Numbered from the stretch's first letter, positions 47,210 to 55,815 are shown. The stretch: DNA of 64,000 nt from Caldilinea sp. CFX5 (GCA_021405325.1 QWII01000091.1:19068-83067), one strand, 5' to 3'. The notes: generated by a model from the letters alone, not told the origin. Translations and numbers: made by a program.

Positions 47210-49159
47210 TTATGGTCGCAGCCACGGCGGTGTTCCACCCGGCTGGATCGCCGTCGTTCGCACATCTTTCAAGAATGGGAACGGCTGATCGGGGCGTACC
47301 CAATTGTCGCCGTCAAAGGTGCGCCAGTCAGCGCCCCAGACATCGGCGCGCAGCGGCAAGTCATCGGGGGTGACGGCCAGGCGCATGAGCGGAGGCACTG
47401 GTGCGCGGCTGGTCCATTCGCGCTGGTAGACAAAGGTGTCAGGCGGCAGGATGTAGATCATGCCGTTGCGCCAGGGGTTGCGCCGCAGGCCGTTGACGCC
47501 GATGGCGAGCTTGTAGTAGCGTCGGTCAAAGCCTTGGTCTTCTTGTTCCGCCAGTTGCCCATCCACGGTCAGGTCAAAAAAGCCATTGTGTTGCCCAAAG
47601 GCGCGCCGGCCATCGATCACCGCAAAGTAGATCGGGCGCACATAATCACGGTCGGCATAGATGCCGCTGACATTGCCGTGGTCGGAAGCGTCAATGCCAT
47701 AGCGTATGGGTTTCAACACGTCAATATCCGCCTTGCCGGAGCCATGAATGAGACAGCCTTTCTGTTCAACTACATAGCGCAAGAAATGATGTTTTGGATA
47801 CGGCAGGCTATATTCCACCGCGCTCCCTTTGCCCTGCGCCAGGGTTGCTTGGTAGAGCGCTTCAAAAGCGGCACACTGCGCGTCATCCAATGCCACCGGC
47901 ACTTGGTGGTAAAAATGGCGGGTGGTTGGCGTCAACGGTGGCGCCTGCGTCTGGTCAAGGAGCGCTTGCGCCGCCGGTGTGGTGATTAACTTGAGGGCGT
48001 AAGCGGCGTGGCTACGGACTAAATCATCCTCTTCAGCCAACGCTGTCCTGAGCGCCGGGAGGGCAGCTTCACCCACTTTTGCCAACGCTTCAGCAGCAAT
48101 GGGGCCGATGTCGTTGGTGTGTAGGGCTGTCACCAGCGCGGGGATGGCCGCCACTGCTTGCGCCCCGACTAAGGCCAGCGCATAGGCAGCATTGCGGCGG
48201 ACGTTGAAATCAGGATCACCGAGTGCCTGGCTCAACAGCGGCACAGCCTGGCGCGCCGGGTCAGGTAATCGCGCTACATTGCGCACCGCCATAAAGAGGC
48301 GATCCAGCCACCCAAACGCCTGAATCGGTTGATACAGGCCAGCCGGCGCTCCCATTTCACCCAAGATGCGCACGGCAAAGGCGCGCAACCACCAATCAGC
48401 GCTCTGGGTCGCATCAACCAGAACCGGCAACGTCTCCGTCACCGGCTCACCCATAACGGCCAGCGCATAGGCCGCCTCGACCCGCACCAACTCCACCTCG
48501 TTTTCATTACGGATGAGCGCCGACAGCGCCGGGACGGCAGCCTTCGCCGCCACGCCAATTTCCCCCAACGCACAAGCCGCACCCCAGCGCAGTTCCGGTG
48601 TTTTTGCCTGCAACGTGTTGATTAACGCTGGGACAATTTCATTCATCGGCTCACGAATCTTTGCCAGCAGCGCCGTCATCAACACCCGCCGGTCGCCAAA
48701 CCAATGTTGCTCATTTTCCCGCTGCACCGGCATTGACAAGGCGGCCAGCAACGCCGGTACAGCCGCCTGAGCCGCGTCGCCGATTTCGCCCAGAAAATCG
48801 AGCGCATCGGTCGCCGCCTGTTCCTGATCGCCTTGTATGGCCGCAATCGCTAACGGCAGCAGTTGATCGAGCCGGCTGGGGTCGATCTGGTAGAGCGTAT
48901 GGGCCGCAGCCATGCGCACTTGGGGATTATCGGCAGTCAGCGCCATCTCCAAGGCAGGAATGGCCGGCGCACCCAGCTTTGCTAACGCTTTGCCGGCATG
49001 AAAGAGCCGCACCGAAGGGCTGTCATGGGCAAAGCCTTCAATGACGGCTGGGATGCCGGCGGCGTCCCCTTGTTTCACCAGGTCAAGACCAGCGTTAAAA
49101 CGCACCGCTGGGTCATCGCTGGCGAGTGCAGCATGAGCAGCGCCGGTTAAGGTCGTCAT
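47210..49159 (-). CDS. HEAT-repeat protein with a conserved but uncharacterised C-terminal domain
   Basis: 649 residues. Residues about 1-405 are roughly ten HEAT/PBS-lyase-like repeats (VRMAAAHTLYQI, LRWGAACALGEIG, VRRNAAYALALVG). Residues about 425-649 are a separate domain: YPKHHFLRYVVEQKGCLIHGSGK, then DVLKPIRYG, an SGIYADRDYVRPIYFAVID strand/helix block and PWRNGMIYILPPDTFV. I recall similar domains annotated only as hypothetical. The order His-Gly-Ser near the start and a Tyr/Ala strand later recalls ADP-ribosyltransferase-like folds, but this is speculation. No membrane segment or signal peptide. Confidence 0.82.
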   Translation of the reverse strand: MTTLTGAAHAALASDDPAVRFNAGLDLVKQGDAAGIPAVIEGFAHDSPSVRLFHAGKALAKLGAPAIPALEMALTADNPQVRMAAAHTLYQIDPSRLDQLLPLAIAAIQGDQEQAATDALDFLGEIGDAAQAAVPALLAALSMPVQRENEQHWFGDRRVLMTALLAKIREPMNEIVPALINTLQAKTPELRWGAACALGEIGVAAKAAVPALSALIRNENEVELVRVEAAYALAVMGEPVTETLPVLVDATQSADWWLRAFAVRILGEMGAPAGLYQPIQAFGWLDRLFMAVRNVARLPDPARQAVPLLSQALGDPDFNVRRNAAYALALVGAQAVAAIPALVTALHTNDIGPIAAEALAKVGEAALPALRTALAEEDDLVRSHAAYALKLITTPAAQALLDQTQAPPLTPTTRHFYHQVPVALDDAQCAAFEALYQATLAQGKGSAVEYSLPYPKHHFLRYVVEQKGCLIHGSGKADIDVLKPIRYGIDASDHGNVSGIYADRDYVRPIYFAVIDGRRAFGQHNGFFDLTVDGQLAEQEDQGFDRRYYKLAIGVNGLRRNPWRNGMIYILPPDTFVYQREWTSRAPVPPLMRLAVTPDDLPLRADVWGADWRTFDGDNWVRPDQPFPFLKDVRTTAIQPGGTPPWLRP

Positions 49160-49240
49160 AATGTTATCTCTCCGAAGAATATCTTGACAAGAATAGCAAG
49201 AACCGCTTTGCGCCCTTTGCGGTTTCTATTGACTGTTCGC

Positions 49241-50485
49241 TCAAGCAGGAGCAATCATCTCCTTCTGCTCAAAGCGATGATCCTCCAAATTCCGTAACGA
49301 CGGCACCCACAAGAAAAGGCCGCCGATCACCAGCAGTCCAACCGCGCCGATGAGGAACCAGATCTGTACGCCAAAGGCATCAGCCACCGGCCCGGCCAGC
49401 AGCAAGCCCAGCGGCGTCATGCCTTGCGACATGGTATTCAGAACGGTGAAGAAACGCCCCTGCATCTCCGGTGCGACCACCGATTGCATAATCGCCATAA
49501 AGGGGCCATTAGCAATCGGGTTCAGGACGCCAAAGACGGCCATGCCGGCCACGGCCATCCAGTAGCCATCGGTCGGGGCAACGGCGATCAGCAGCGCACC
49601 AATCGACATGCCGGCAATGCCCGTCACTGCGGTGTAGACACGCCGTTTGAAGCCGCCCCAAACGCTCAACAAAACCCCGCCGACAATAAAGCCGATCCCT
49701 AGCGTAGTGTTGAGGGTGGCGAATTGCAGGGCGTTGCCGTTGAAGTGGTTGGTGACGAGGACGGGCAACAGCGAAAAGGCCGGATTCAACAGAAAATTGA
49801 GAAAGGAACTCAAACAAAGCCCCAAAAACAGCCCCGGCCAGTGCCAAATATAGCGCAACCCGGTGCGCAGATCGCTGACAATCGAAAGTTGGGTGCTGGT
49901 CGCCGTCGCCGCCGGCTGGGGGATGGTAATGATAAAGACCAGGGCAATGGCGATCACGGCTGTCACCACATCGAGCGCCATCATACCGGGCAGCCCCAGC
50001 AGTTCCAACAAAAGCGCTCCCAACGGCGGCGCGACAACCATGTTGACGCCCTGAATCGTCTGGTTCAGCCCAGCCACGCGCGCCAACTGCTCTTGCGGCA
50101 CCATAAGCGAGAGGGAGGATTGTTCGGCGGCAAAGTGAAAGGTGCCGGCCAGCGCACGCACAGCGGTAATGAGGTAGACATGCCAGATCTGAATCGCATC
50201 CGCCCAGAAGAGCACCATAAGCAGCGCCGCACCTACGGCCCCCACGCCATCGGCCACAATGATGATCCAGCGCCGGTTCCAGCGATCCACCAATACCCCG
50301 GCCAACGGGCCAAGGATGACGCCAGGTAGTACGGCAAAGAGGGTTGCCGTCGCCAGGACGGTGGCCGACCCGGTGCTTTTGGTCATCCACCAGGTGATGG
50401 CAAATTGCGCCAGGTTGCTGCCGATCATCGAGACGGCTTGGGCCGTCCAAAAGGTGAAAAAGCGGCGTTGCCAGGATGGGTTCAT
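49241..50485 (-). CDS. MFS exporter, EntS/macrolide-efflux type
   Basis: 414 residues with 12 predicted helices. It starts MNPSWQRRFFTFWTAQAVSMIGSNLAQFAITWW and contains the motif-A-like GPLAGVLVDRWNRRWII loop between helices 2 and 3. The late GPVADAFGVQIWFLIGAVG is typical of the MFS_3 (EntS/MefA-like) exporters. The substrate is likely a drug or siderophore-like molecule. ATG 50485 is preferred, with CGGAG nine bases upstream; the longer in-frame extension is translated repeat-word DNA (ASRITLHELRITQHAS) and is not real protein. Confidence 0.9.
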   Translation of the reverse strand: MNPSWQRRFFTFWTAQAVSMIGSNLAQFAITWWMTKSTGSATVLATATLFAVLPGVILGPLAGVLVDRWNRRWIIIVADGVGAVGAALLMVLFWADAIQIWHVYLITAVRALAGTFHFAAEQSSLSLMVPQEQLARVAGLNQTIQGVNMVVAPPLGALLLELLGLPGMMALDVVTAVIAIALVFIITIPQPAATATSTQLSIVSDLRTGLRYIWHWPGLFLGLCLSSFLNFLLNPAFSLLPVLVTNHFNGNALQFATLNTTLGIGFIVGGVLLSVWGGFKRRVYTAVTGIAGMSIGALLIAVAPTDGYWMAVAGMAVFGVLNPIANGPFMAIMQSVVAPEMQGRFFTVLNTMSQGMTPLGLLLAGPVADAFGVQIWFLIGAVGLLVIGGLFLWVPSLRNLEDHRFEQKEMIAPA

Positions 50486-50504
50486 GGGTAGAGGCTCCGA
50501 TGCG

Positions 50505-50597
50505 TGTTGCGTAATTCGTAATTCGTGAAGCGTGATTCGTGAAGCAAGCACCTTACGAATCACGCTTCACGAATCACGCTTCACGAATCACGTAATT
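50505..50597. repeat. Perfect 25-bp hairpin of CGTGATTCGTGAAG words, overlapping a stop codon
   Basis: The left arm 50521-50545 and right arm 50564-50588 are exact complements, with further CGTAATTCGTAATTCG words on the outside. The ATPase gene's final codons (LRDS) and its TGA at 50581-50583 lie inside the right arm. Confidence 0.9.
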
Positions 50598-51612
50598 GCT
50601 TGCCGGTCAATGAAATAAAGACATCTTCCAGCGTCGGCTGGGCAATCTGCATGTGGCGGATTTGGCCGGACTTGGCGCCGATGGTGGTGATCAGATGCGG
50701 CAGGATGCCACGGCTGTCGGTGGTGTGCAGGGCCAGCGACCAGGCGCTATCGGTGCCGAGATAGCGGGTGGCGACATTTTCGACCGTGGGCAACGCGGTC
50801 AGTTGCTCGGTCAAGCAAGGATCAAAGTTGGCGACTTCCAGTTGCATGATGTCAAGCTGGTTGATCGAGCTTTTGAGCGCGGTCGGCGTGTCCAGCGCGA
50901 TGATCTTGCCCTGGTCGATGATGCCGATACGGTCGGAAAGCTGGTCGGCCTCCTCCATGTAATGGGTGGTGAGCAGGATGGTGTGACCGTCGCGCTTCAA
51001 TTCGAGAATCAATTCGCGCAGGTTGCGGGCGGCTTGTGGGTCAAGGCCAATCGTCGGTTCATCGAGCAGCAAAACCGGCGGTTTGGCGAGCAGCGCTTTG
51101 GCAATGGCGATGCGCTGTTTCATACCGCTGGAATAGCGCTCCACTAGTTCATCGGCGCGCTTGGTCAGGTCAAAGCGGGCGAGCAGTTCATCAATCCGCG
51201 CTTTCGCCAGCGTCGGCGGCACATGGTAGAGCGCGGCAAAATAGGCCAGATTCTCCCGCCCGGTGAGCTTCCAGTAGATGCTCCGTTCACCGGTCAACAC
51301 CGCGCCCAGATGTTGCCGCACCAGATCGGCCTGCTTCACCACATCATAACCGCAGACCGTCGCCCTGCCGCTGGTCGGTTCCAACAGGGTGCAGAGCATC
51401 TTGATCGTGGTGGTCTTGCCGGCGCCATTGGGGCCGAGCAGGCCAAAGATTTCCCCCTGGCGGATGGCAAAGTTGACTTCAGCAACGGCGACAAACTCTT
51501 CCACCGTTTTGCCGGACGGCAGCCACTTGCGCCAGGCGGGGGTGCCCTCCTTCACTTTGGTGCGTTGGTAGGTTTTTCTGAGGTCATGGACTTCAATGAT
51601 ATTCGTGTTCAT
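50581..51612 (-). CDS. ABC exporter ATP-binding protein (DrrA/NatA type)
   Basis: 343 residues. Walker A GPNGAGKTT, signature SSGMKQRIAIAKAL, Walker B VLLLDEPTIGLDP and switch His in LLTTHYMEEADQLSDRI. A basic insert (TPAWRKWLPSGKTVEE) precedes the first beta-strand, as in DrrA-like exporter ATPases. The C-terminal ~90 residues form the extra domain of this class. It probably energises the two ABC-2 permeases at 43732-45549, although they are separated by 5 kb; the gene order on the minus strand (ATPase first) fits. ATG 51612 is used; an in-frame ATG at 51633 is possible. Confidence 0.9.
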   Translation of the reverse strand: MNTNIIEVHDLRKTYQRTKVKEGTPAWRKWLPSGKTVEEFVAVAEVNFAIRQGEIFGLLGPNGAGKTTTIKMLCTLLEPTSGRATVCGYDVVKQADLVRQHLGAVLTGERSIYWKLTGRENLAYFAALYHVPPTLAKARIDELLARFDLTKRADELVERYSSGMKQRIAIAKALLAKPPVLLLDEPTIGLDPQAARNLRELILELKRDGHTILLTTHYMEEADQLSDRIGIIDQGKIIALDTPTALKSSINQLDIMQLEVANFDPCLTEQLTALPTVENVATRYLGTDSAWSLALHTTDSRGILPHLITTIGAKSGQIRHMQIAQPTLEDVFISLTGKQLRDS

Positions 51613-51619
51613 AGTTTCA

Positions 51620-52385
51620 TTATCGCTGTACATAAAGCAAGTCAAGGGTATTCACGCTAAAGGCGGCTTCAAAGGTGGCGTCGCCGCTCACGCTGGCAAA
51701 GCCGGTGAGCATGGCAGGGGTTCCGGCGATTTCCACTTCGCGTTCCGGCAAGACGCAGATCCGTGGGTGCTTTTGCCAAAAGGCGCGCCCCTGGGGCAGG
51801 CTGAGGGCTAGACCATTCCAGGCCATTGAACCGGAACAGCAGTTACAATGCTCGCACCAGACATAAACGTCTGGTGGAATCTTGCTGATGCCTGGGGGTG
51901 AGCCAACACGGATTGGCTGTGGGCGTCCACAATAGGAGCAGGAAACAATGCCCGCATTACTGTTCTTAATGTTGAATGAGTAACCCGCGCGTGGCCGGCG
52001 GTAATAAGTCCAAGGCGCGATCCAGCAGGGTGATCAACTCTGCCCGCTCCAACGCCACTTCGAGATCGAAGTCAGCCACCGGTTCAACTTCAACAGCATC
52101 GGCTGCCGCGTCGGCGCCCAAAGCGAGCAGGTATTGTGGACGGCGTGCTTGTGTGCGCAGGTGGTGGCGACAGACATTGCGCGCAATCGCTGTGAGCCAG
52201 TGAGCAACGCCGGCTGGATCGGTCAATCGATGCTGCTGGCGCCAGGCGACCAATAACGTCTCTTGCGCCAGGTCTTCGGCAGCATGGCTGTCACCGGTCA
52301 AATGGCTGCATAGCCTGACTAGGCGCGGCTGTTCCCCAGCGACCAGGCGCTCAAAGGGGATCGGCTCGGCGGTGTGATTGGTCAT
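51620..52385 (-). pseudogene. Decayed ECF-type sigma factor: sigma-2 kept, sigma-4 lost
   Basis: From ATG 52385 (AGGAGG five bases upstream) the frame shows a clear sigma region 2 (HAAEDLAQETLLVAWRQQH, LTAIARNVCRHHLRT). It runs to LPPATRGLLIQH at the start of region 4 and then meets a TAA at 51966. In the next frame, downstream sequence encodes a zinc-ribbon-like tail (CSYCGRP and CEHCNCC) and a mixed strand region to 51620. The DNA-binding helix-turn-helix that should lie between is missing, so an internal deletion with frameshift is likely. It adjoins the SHOCT-like gene cluster and may have been its sigma factor. Confidence 0.65.
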
Positions 52386-52465
52386 CATCTCCTCCTTGGA
52401 TCGTGAATGTTGCGCTGTAGTACTTACCAATGCCCGCCTACGCCAAAAGTTTACACAGTTTTTTG

Positions 52466-52536
52466 AGTTGGTTGGTTGGTTCGTTGGTTGGTTTCGACAG
52501 GCTCAACCAACCAACGAACCAACCAACCAACCAACT
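52466..52536. repeat. TTGG-word hairpin with TTCGACAGGCTCA loop
   Basis: The left arm 52466-52493 (GTTGGTTGGTTCGTTGG and so on) faces 52505-52536, differing only by one extra four-base unit. The loop is TCGACAGGCTC. It ends five bases before the stop codon of the pentapeptide gene at 52542. Confidence 0.9.
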
Positions 52537-52541
52537 GCTCT

Positions 52542-53171
52542 TTACACCGCCAGATCAACCATGCCATCCCGATAGGTCGCACCTACGAGATTGGCGCCCA
52601 CCAGACTTTGACCACGCAGGTCGGCGTTGGCGAAATCGGCGCCGCTGAGGTTGGCGCCGGTCAAATCCGCTTCGCCAAAATCGGCATTGCGGAAGTCGCC
52701 GCCTTCGAGAACCGCGCCGGTCAGATTAGCGCCGGTAAAGTTGGCATCGGTAAAATCGCCACCGCCGAGATTGGCGCCTTCTAAATTGGCGTTGCTAAAA
52801 TTGGCGTTACGCAGATTCGCCCCGCCAAAATAAGCGGCGTGGAGATAGGCGTCTTGGAAGTTGGTGCGCGTCAAATCAGCCGCTTCAAAATTGGCGTGTT
52901 CCACCGTGGCGCCATCAAAGTTTGTCCCATCAAGGGTGGTCGCGCTGAATCGCGCGTTCATCGCCTGGTGTAGGGGAAATTTTAATTTGCGCTGCGCTTT
53001 GGGTTGACTCTGCGGCTCGCCGTGCGTCGCTTCCGCCGTTGGTGTGCGTTCCTGGCGTTGATCATCGGACGTTAGTCGCGGTTCAACCGCTTCCAACAGT
53101 TGGGTCGCTTCATCGACCGTAATCTTCCCCTCTTCGAGCAATTTGAGGATGCTGAGGCGATCTTCATTCAT
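52542..53171 (-). CDS. SHOCT-like module plus pentapeptide-repeat protein
   Basis: 209 residues. It begins MNEDRLSILKLLEEGKITVDEATQLLEAVE, a ~30-residue helical module of the SHOCT-like/YvlB N-terminal type. A charged linker (about 32-70) follows, then about 25 pentapeptide repeats of the A(D/N)LXX pattern (about 80-200: TLDGTNFDGATVEHANFEAA, ANLRNANFSNANLEGANL), which fold as a right-handed quadrilateral beta-helix. Pentapeptide proteins can shield gyrase or act as structural scaffolds; the role here is unknown. ATG 53171 is preceded by AGGAGGT. It is the last intact gene of a minus-strand run whose members share the same module. Confidence 0.88.
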   Translation of the reverse strand: MNEDRLSILKLLEEGKITVDEATQLLEAVEPRLTSDDQRQERTPTAEATHGEPQSQPKAQRKLKFPLHQAMNARFSATTLDGTNFDGATVEHANFEAADLTRTNFQDAYLHAAYFGGANLRNANFSNANLEGANLGGGDFTDANFTGANLTGAVLEGGDFRNADFGEADLTGANLSGADFANADLRGQSLVGANLVGATYRDGMVDLAV

Positions 53172-53244
53172 CGGATACCTCCTTGGTTCATAACAAGATG
53201 ACAGAGCTTGTCTTGGAAGGACGGCAGGACTGCGATACGCCCAA

Positions 53245-53811
53245 TTAGCCTGCCACCCATGCCTTAATGCTTGCAACGATCTTGTCCGTGATCTGCTCTT
53301 GCGGGCGCCGCCCGTCCAGCACCAGATCGGCCGTTTCGGCCACCCGGAGTTGGCGCTGATAGAACTCATGCAAGCCGTACTTTTCATAAGCCGTCACGAA
53401 GCCCAACACGTCATACTTCTCTTTGTCGCGCAAGAGCCGGCGGCAGAGCGAAATGTCAAGCGGAATGTTGATGTGGGCCACAAAGTCGATATACTCAGCC
53501 ACCGCAGCCCGGTCACGTCCCCACGGCTCCTCGATCACAATATACCGGGCAGCATTGATTTGTTCTCCCGTTACCGGGTGTTGAATCGAATGACCAGCAC
53601 GAAGTTGCTGCAAGTCAGCGGCCATTTGCGGGATCTGCACCCAGGCATCAGGAACACAACCCTCAGCAATCCATTGCAACACATCAGGGTGCCAGCTGGC
53701 AATGGCTGAATAGTCATCATAGAAGAGGGTCGTTGCGTCACCTAAAACCGCTGCTACTGCCTGGACAAGCGTCGTCTTGCCTGCTCCGGCAGGGCCACTG
53801 ATCGCAATCAC
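53245..53811 (-). CDS. P-loop kinase, uridine-kinase-like fold
   Basis: 188 residues with Walker A GPAGAGKTTLV (about 6-16), an early YDDYSAI substrate-type loop, IVIEEPWGRDRAAV in the Walker B position, and a RRLLRDKEKYD lid-like segment followed by LVLDGRRPQEQI. This is the pattern of uridine-kinase or other small-molecule kinases; the substrate is not identifiable. Translation appears to start at GTG 53811, with AGGGGAA about 13 bases upstream, a weak arrangement. It lies between two SHOCT-like genes in the same direction, so it may be part of the same operon. Confidence 0.8.
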   Translation of the reverse strand: MIAISGPAGAGKTTLVQAVAAVLGDATTLFYDDYSAIASWHPDVLQWIAEGCVPDAWVQIPQMAADLQQLRAGHSIQHPVTGEQINAARYIVIEEPWGRDRAAVAEYIDFVAHINIPLDISLCRRLLRDKEKYDVLGFVTAYEKYGLHEFYQRQLRVAETADLVLDGRRPQEQITDKIVASIKAWVAG

Positions 53812-53880
53812 CGTGTGTTCGTTTCCCCTATGGATAGGACACCCCCTTTGTTTGTGACAAGTTGATAGGGTGATAAGCTG

Positions 53881-54129
53881 TCAAGGTGACAAGTTAAGCC
53901 ACCGATGTTCCGTTTCTGTTGGAGCCAGGAATTGAGTTTGCGCTACGCTCAGCTGAGTTGGTTCCGCCTCTACTTCCTCAGGCACTGGCGCATCACTTGG
54001 CTGGTCAGCCGGCGGCGGGGTGGCGGGCGTAGGCGCCTGGCTCGCCGTCTTCAACAATTGGAGCGCCTCATCGCCGCTGATATTGCCATTTTGTAATAAC
54101 TGCAAAATTTTCTTGCGTCCTTCGTTCAT
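53881..54129 (-). CDS. Small SHOCT-like module protein with Pro-rich tail
   Basis: 82 residues: MNEGRKKILQLLQNGNISGDEALQLLKTA is the shared SHOCT-like module. A Pro/Ala/Glu-rich linker (APTPATPPPADQPSD) and a short tail without a recognisable domain follow. GGGAGG lies about seven bases before ATG 54129. It looks like a member of the family that has lost, or never had, the C-terminal beta-helix found in its paralogues. Truncation is possible, but the frame and ribosome binding site are intact. Confidence 0.72.
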   Translation of the reverse strand: MNEGRKKILQLLQNGNISGDEALQLLKTASQAPTPATPPPADQPSDAPVPEEVEAEPTQLSVAQTQFLAPTETEHRWLNLSP

Positions 54130-54146
54130 GCGATCCTCCCTAGAGC

Positions 54147-54190
54147 CAGACAAGAAGACAAGAAGACAGGAAGATGGGAAGACAAGGGGA
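54147..54190. repeat. GAAGACAAGAAGACAGG tandem words
   Basis: AGACAAGAAGACAAGAAGAC continues as AGGAAGATGGGAAGACAAG between two SHOCT-like genes. The same words occur in frame at 25498-25542 and between genes at about 35413. Confidence 0.7.
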
Positions 54191-54222
54191 GCTGTCTGTG
54201 CTGGTGGCCGGCGCCATTGCGA

Positions 54223-55185
54223 TCAGGGGACGGCAGCGGCCAGGGTTACATCGCCATTCTGGCTTTGCAGTTTGAGGAGTGCCTCGCCGCCACCACCGAT
54301 CTGGCCGACAAGCCGGTTACGCGAGCGGGCCGTGATTTGCGTTTGAAAGCTGGTGCGCACCTGGCCGTTCTGGGTGCGAGCGTCGAGTTGACCCTGGTAG
54401 TCGGGCGGTAAGGTCAAATGCACCGAGCCGTTGACGGTGGTTGCGGTAATGGGCGCCTGACCTTGCTGCACATCCACCCGAACGTCACCATTCTGGCTGC
54501 TAAAATTGCTGGCGGCGGTCAGGGTCAAGCGTTTGGCGTTGACGCCGCCATTGGTGCATTGGGCGCTGGCGGCGCCGCTGATCTCGGCAATGCGGATCTC
54601 GCCATTGGTGGACTCAACCTGGACGGCGCCGGTCATGGCCTGGCAAGTAACCGCGCCGTTGGTGCTCCGGCCGTTGATATTGATCTGGCGCGGGCCATGA
54701 ATAATAAAAGTGACCTCAACTTCGACGTGGCGCGGCGGTTTTGGATAGGTGGGGTAGATGCGCAAGGTATCGGCCTGGGGTTCGACCTGGATCTGCACCT
54801 GCGGCATAAACGCGACCGCCGTTGCTTGGTCAGGTGCGCGCACCACCTTGTGGGCCTGAATGGCAATGCCCTTTTCGCCGTCACCACGATAGTCGATAGC
54901 GCCGTTGGTGGTTTGCACAGCCACCGTTTGTAGACCGGCGCTGTCAATCTGCCAGGTAGCCTGCTCTTCCACTTTTTCTTTGATGACCAATGACAGTAAT
55001 CGTCGCAGCCACTCCCCAATCTCGGCCCAGGTTGATGGCGCTTCAGCGGTTGTTTGCGGCGCAGTTGTTTGTACTGGGGCAGTTTGCGCCGGGGGTGCTA
55101 CTTTCTGGAGCAGGGTGGTGGCCTCTTCGGCTGTGATCTTCCCTTCGTCAAGCATCTGCAATACTTTCATCTGTTCCTGACTCAT
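54223..55185 (-). CDS. SHOCT-like module plus DUF4097 beta-solenoid (YvlB/LiaX-like)
   Basis: 320 residues. The shared module MSQEQMKVLQMLDEGKITAEEATTLLQKV (about 1-30) is followed by a Gln/Thr/Ala linker, an amphipathic segment (WAEIGEWLRRLLSLVIKEKV) and a DUF4097-type beta-solenoid (about 80-315). Its rungs are such as TNGAIDYRGDGEKG, STNGAVTCQAMTG, STNGEIRIAEISG and QNGDVRVDVQQG. In Firmicutes, proteins with this layout (YvlB, LiaX) belong to cell-envelope stress responses that sense antimicrobial peptides. It is the best functional clue for this cluster. The ATG at 55185 follows a GGAGGAAG leader. Confidence 0.88.
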   Translation of the reverse strand: MSQEQMKVLQMLDEGKITAEEATTLLQKVAPPAQTAPVQTTAPQTTAEAPSTWAEIGEWLRRLLSLVIKEKVEEQATWQIDSAGLQTVAVQTTNGAIDYRGDGEKGIAIQAHKVVRAPDQATAVAFMPQVQIQVEPQADTLRIYPTYPKPPRHVEVEVTFIIHGPRQININGRSTNGAVTCQAMTGAVQVESTNGEIRIAEISGAASAQCTNGGVNAKRLTLTAASNFSSQNGDVRVDVQQGQAPITATTVNGSVHLTLPPDYQGQLDARTQNGQVRTSFQTQITARSRNRLVGQIGGGGEALLKLQSQNGDVTLAAAVP

Positions 55186-55238
55186 GCGCTTCCTCCCTTA
55201 TCATAACGACTGTCACTTGGTTTGCGTCGGTGGCATGG

Positions 55239-55733
55239 CTACGCCGGTTGTACTTTGTGACCATGAAAACGAGTAAAGGGCATAAAAGCGCCCGCTAGTT
55301 GCAAGCCGGCCAGGTTGCTCTCCGCGCCATTAGCAAAGGGCATAAAGGCGCCGTTTAGCACAGCGTCACGCAAATCAGCGTTATAGAGATCGGCAAAGGG
55401 CAGGAAGGCGCCGGTCAGGTCGGCATTGCGCAGATCGGCGTTGCGCAAATCGGCGCCCAGTAGAAAGGCGCCGGTCAACTGGGCGCCATCAAGCTTGGCG
55501 CCGGCCAAACGGGCGCCGGCCAGAAAGGCGCCTTCAGCATTGTTGATTCTGCCGGTGCTTTCCGGTTCACGTTCGACCCGTACAGTCGCCGCCGCAATGA
55601 CTGGCGCCGCGGATGCGGCGACAATTGGGTAGCCGGGCGCGCTTTCCGTCACATCGAGCAGACGGGCCGCTTCTTCGACGGTGATTTTGCCTTCTTGCAA
55701 CATGGCAAGAATTTTCATACGTTCTTCGTTCAT
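55239..55733 (-). CDS. SHOCT-like module plus pentapeptide-repeat protein (second copy)
   Basis: 164 residues. Shared module MNEERMKILAMLQEGKITVEEAARLLDVT, then an Ala/Val-rich linker and about 13 pentapeptide repeats (AFLAGARLAGAKLDGAQLTG, ADLRNADLRNADLTG). The repeats carry unusual aromatic rungs (AFLPFADL, AFMPFANG, AFMPFTRF). AGGAGGAG lies about five bases before ATG 55733. It differs from the 52542 gene in rung sequence, so the two are old paralogues or independent fusions of the module. Confidence 0.85.
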   Translation of the reverse strand: MNEERMKILAMLQEGKITVEEAARLLDVTESAPGYPIVAASAAPVIAAATVRVEREPESTGRINNAEGAFLAGARLAGAKLDGAQLTGAFLLGADLRNADLRNADLTGAFLPFADLYNADLRDAVLNGAFMPFANGAESNLAGLQLAGAFMPFTRFHGHKVQPA

Positions 55734-55760
55734 GGCGTCTCCTCCTGGGTGATGATTGAT

Positions 55761-55815
55761 GGTTGGTTGGTTCGTTGGTTGAGCTTGTCGAAACCAACGA
55801 ACCAACCAACCAACC
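55761..55815. repeat. TTGG-word hairpin with GAGCTTGTCGA loop
   Basis: GGTTGGTTGGTTCGTTGGTT (55761-55780) pairs with AACCAACGAACCAACCAACC (55792-55811) around GAGCTTGTCGA, the reverse-strand form of the TCGACAGGCTC loop at 52466 with one change. It ends six bases before the stop codon of the DUF2089 gene. Confidence 0.9.

Noticed and set aside
50486..50563. N-terminal extension of the MFS exporter
   Set aside because: The extra codons are translated word-repeat DNA; the ATG at 50485 has a ribosome binding site and begins at the first helix.
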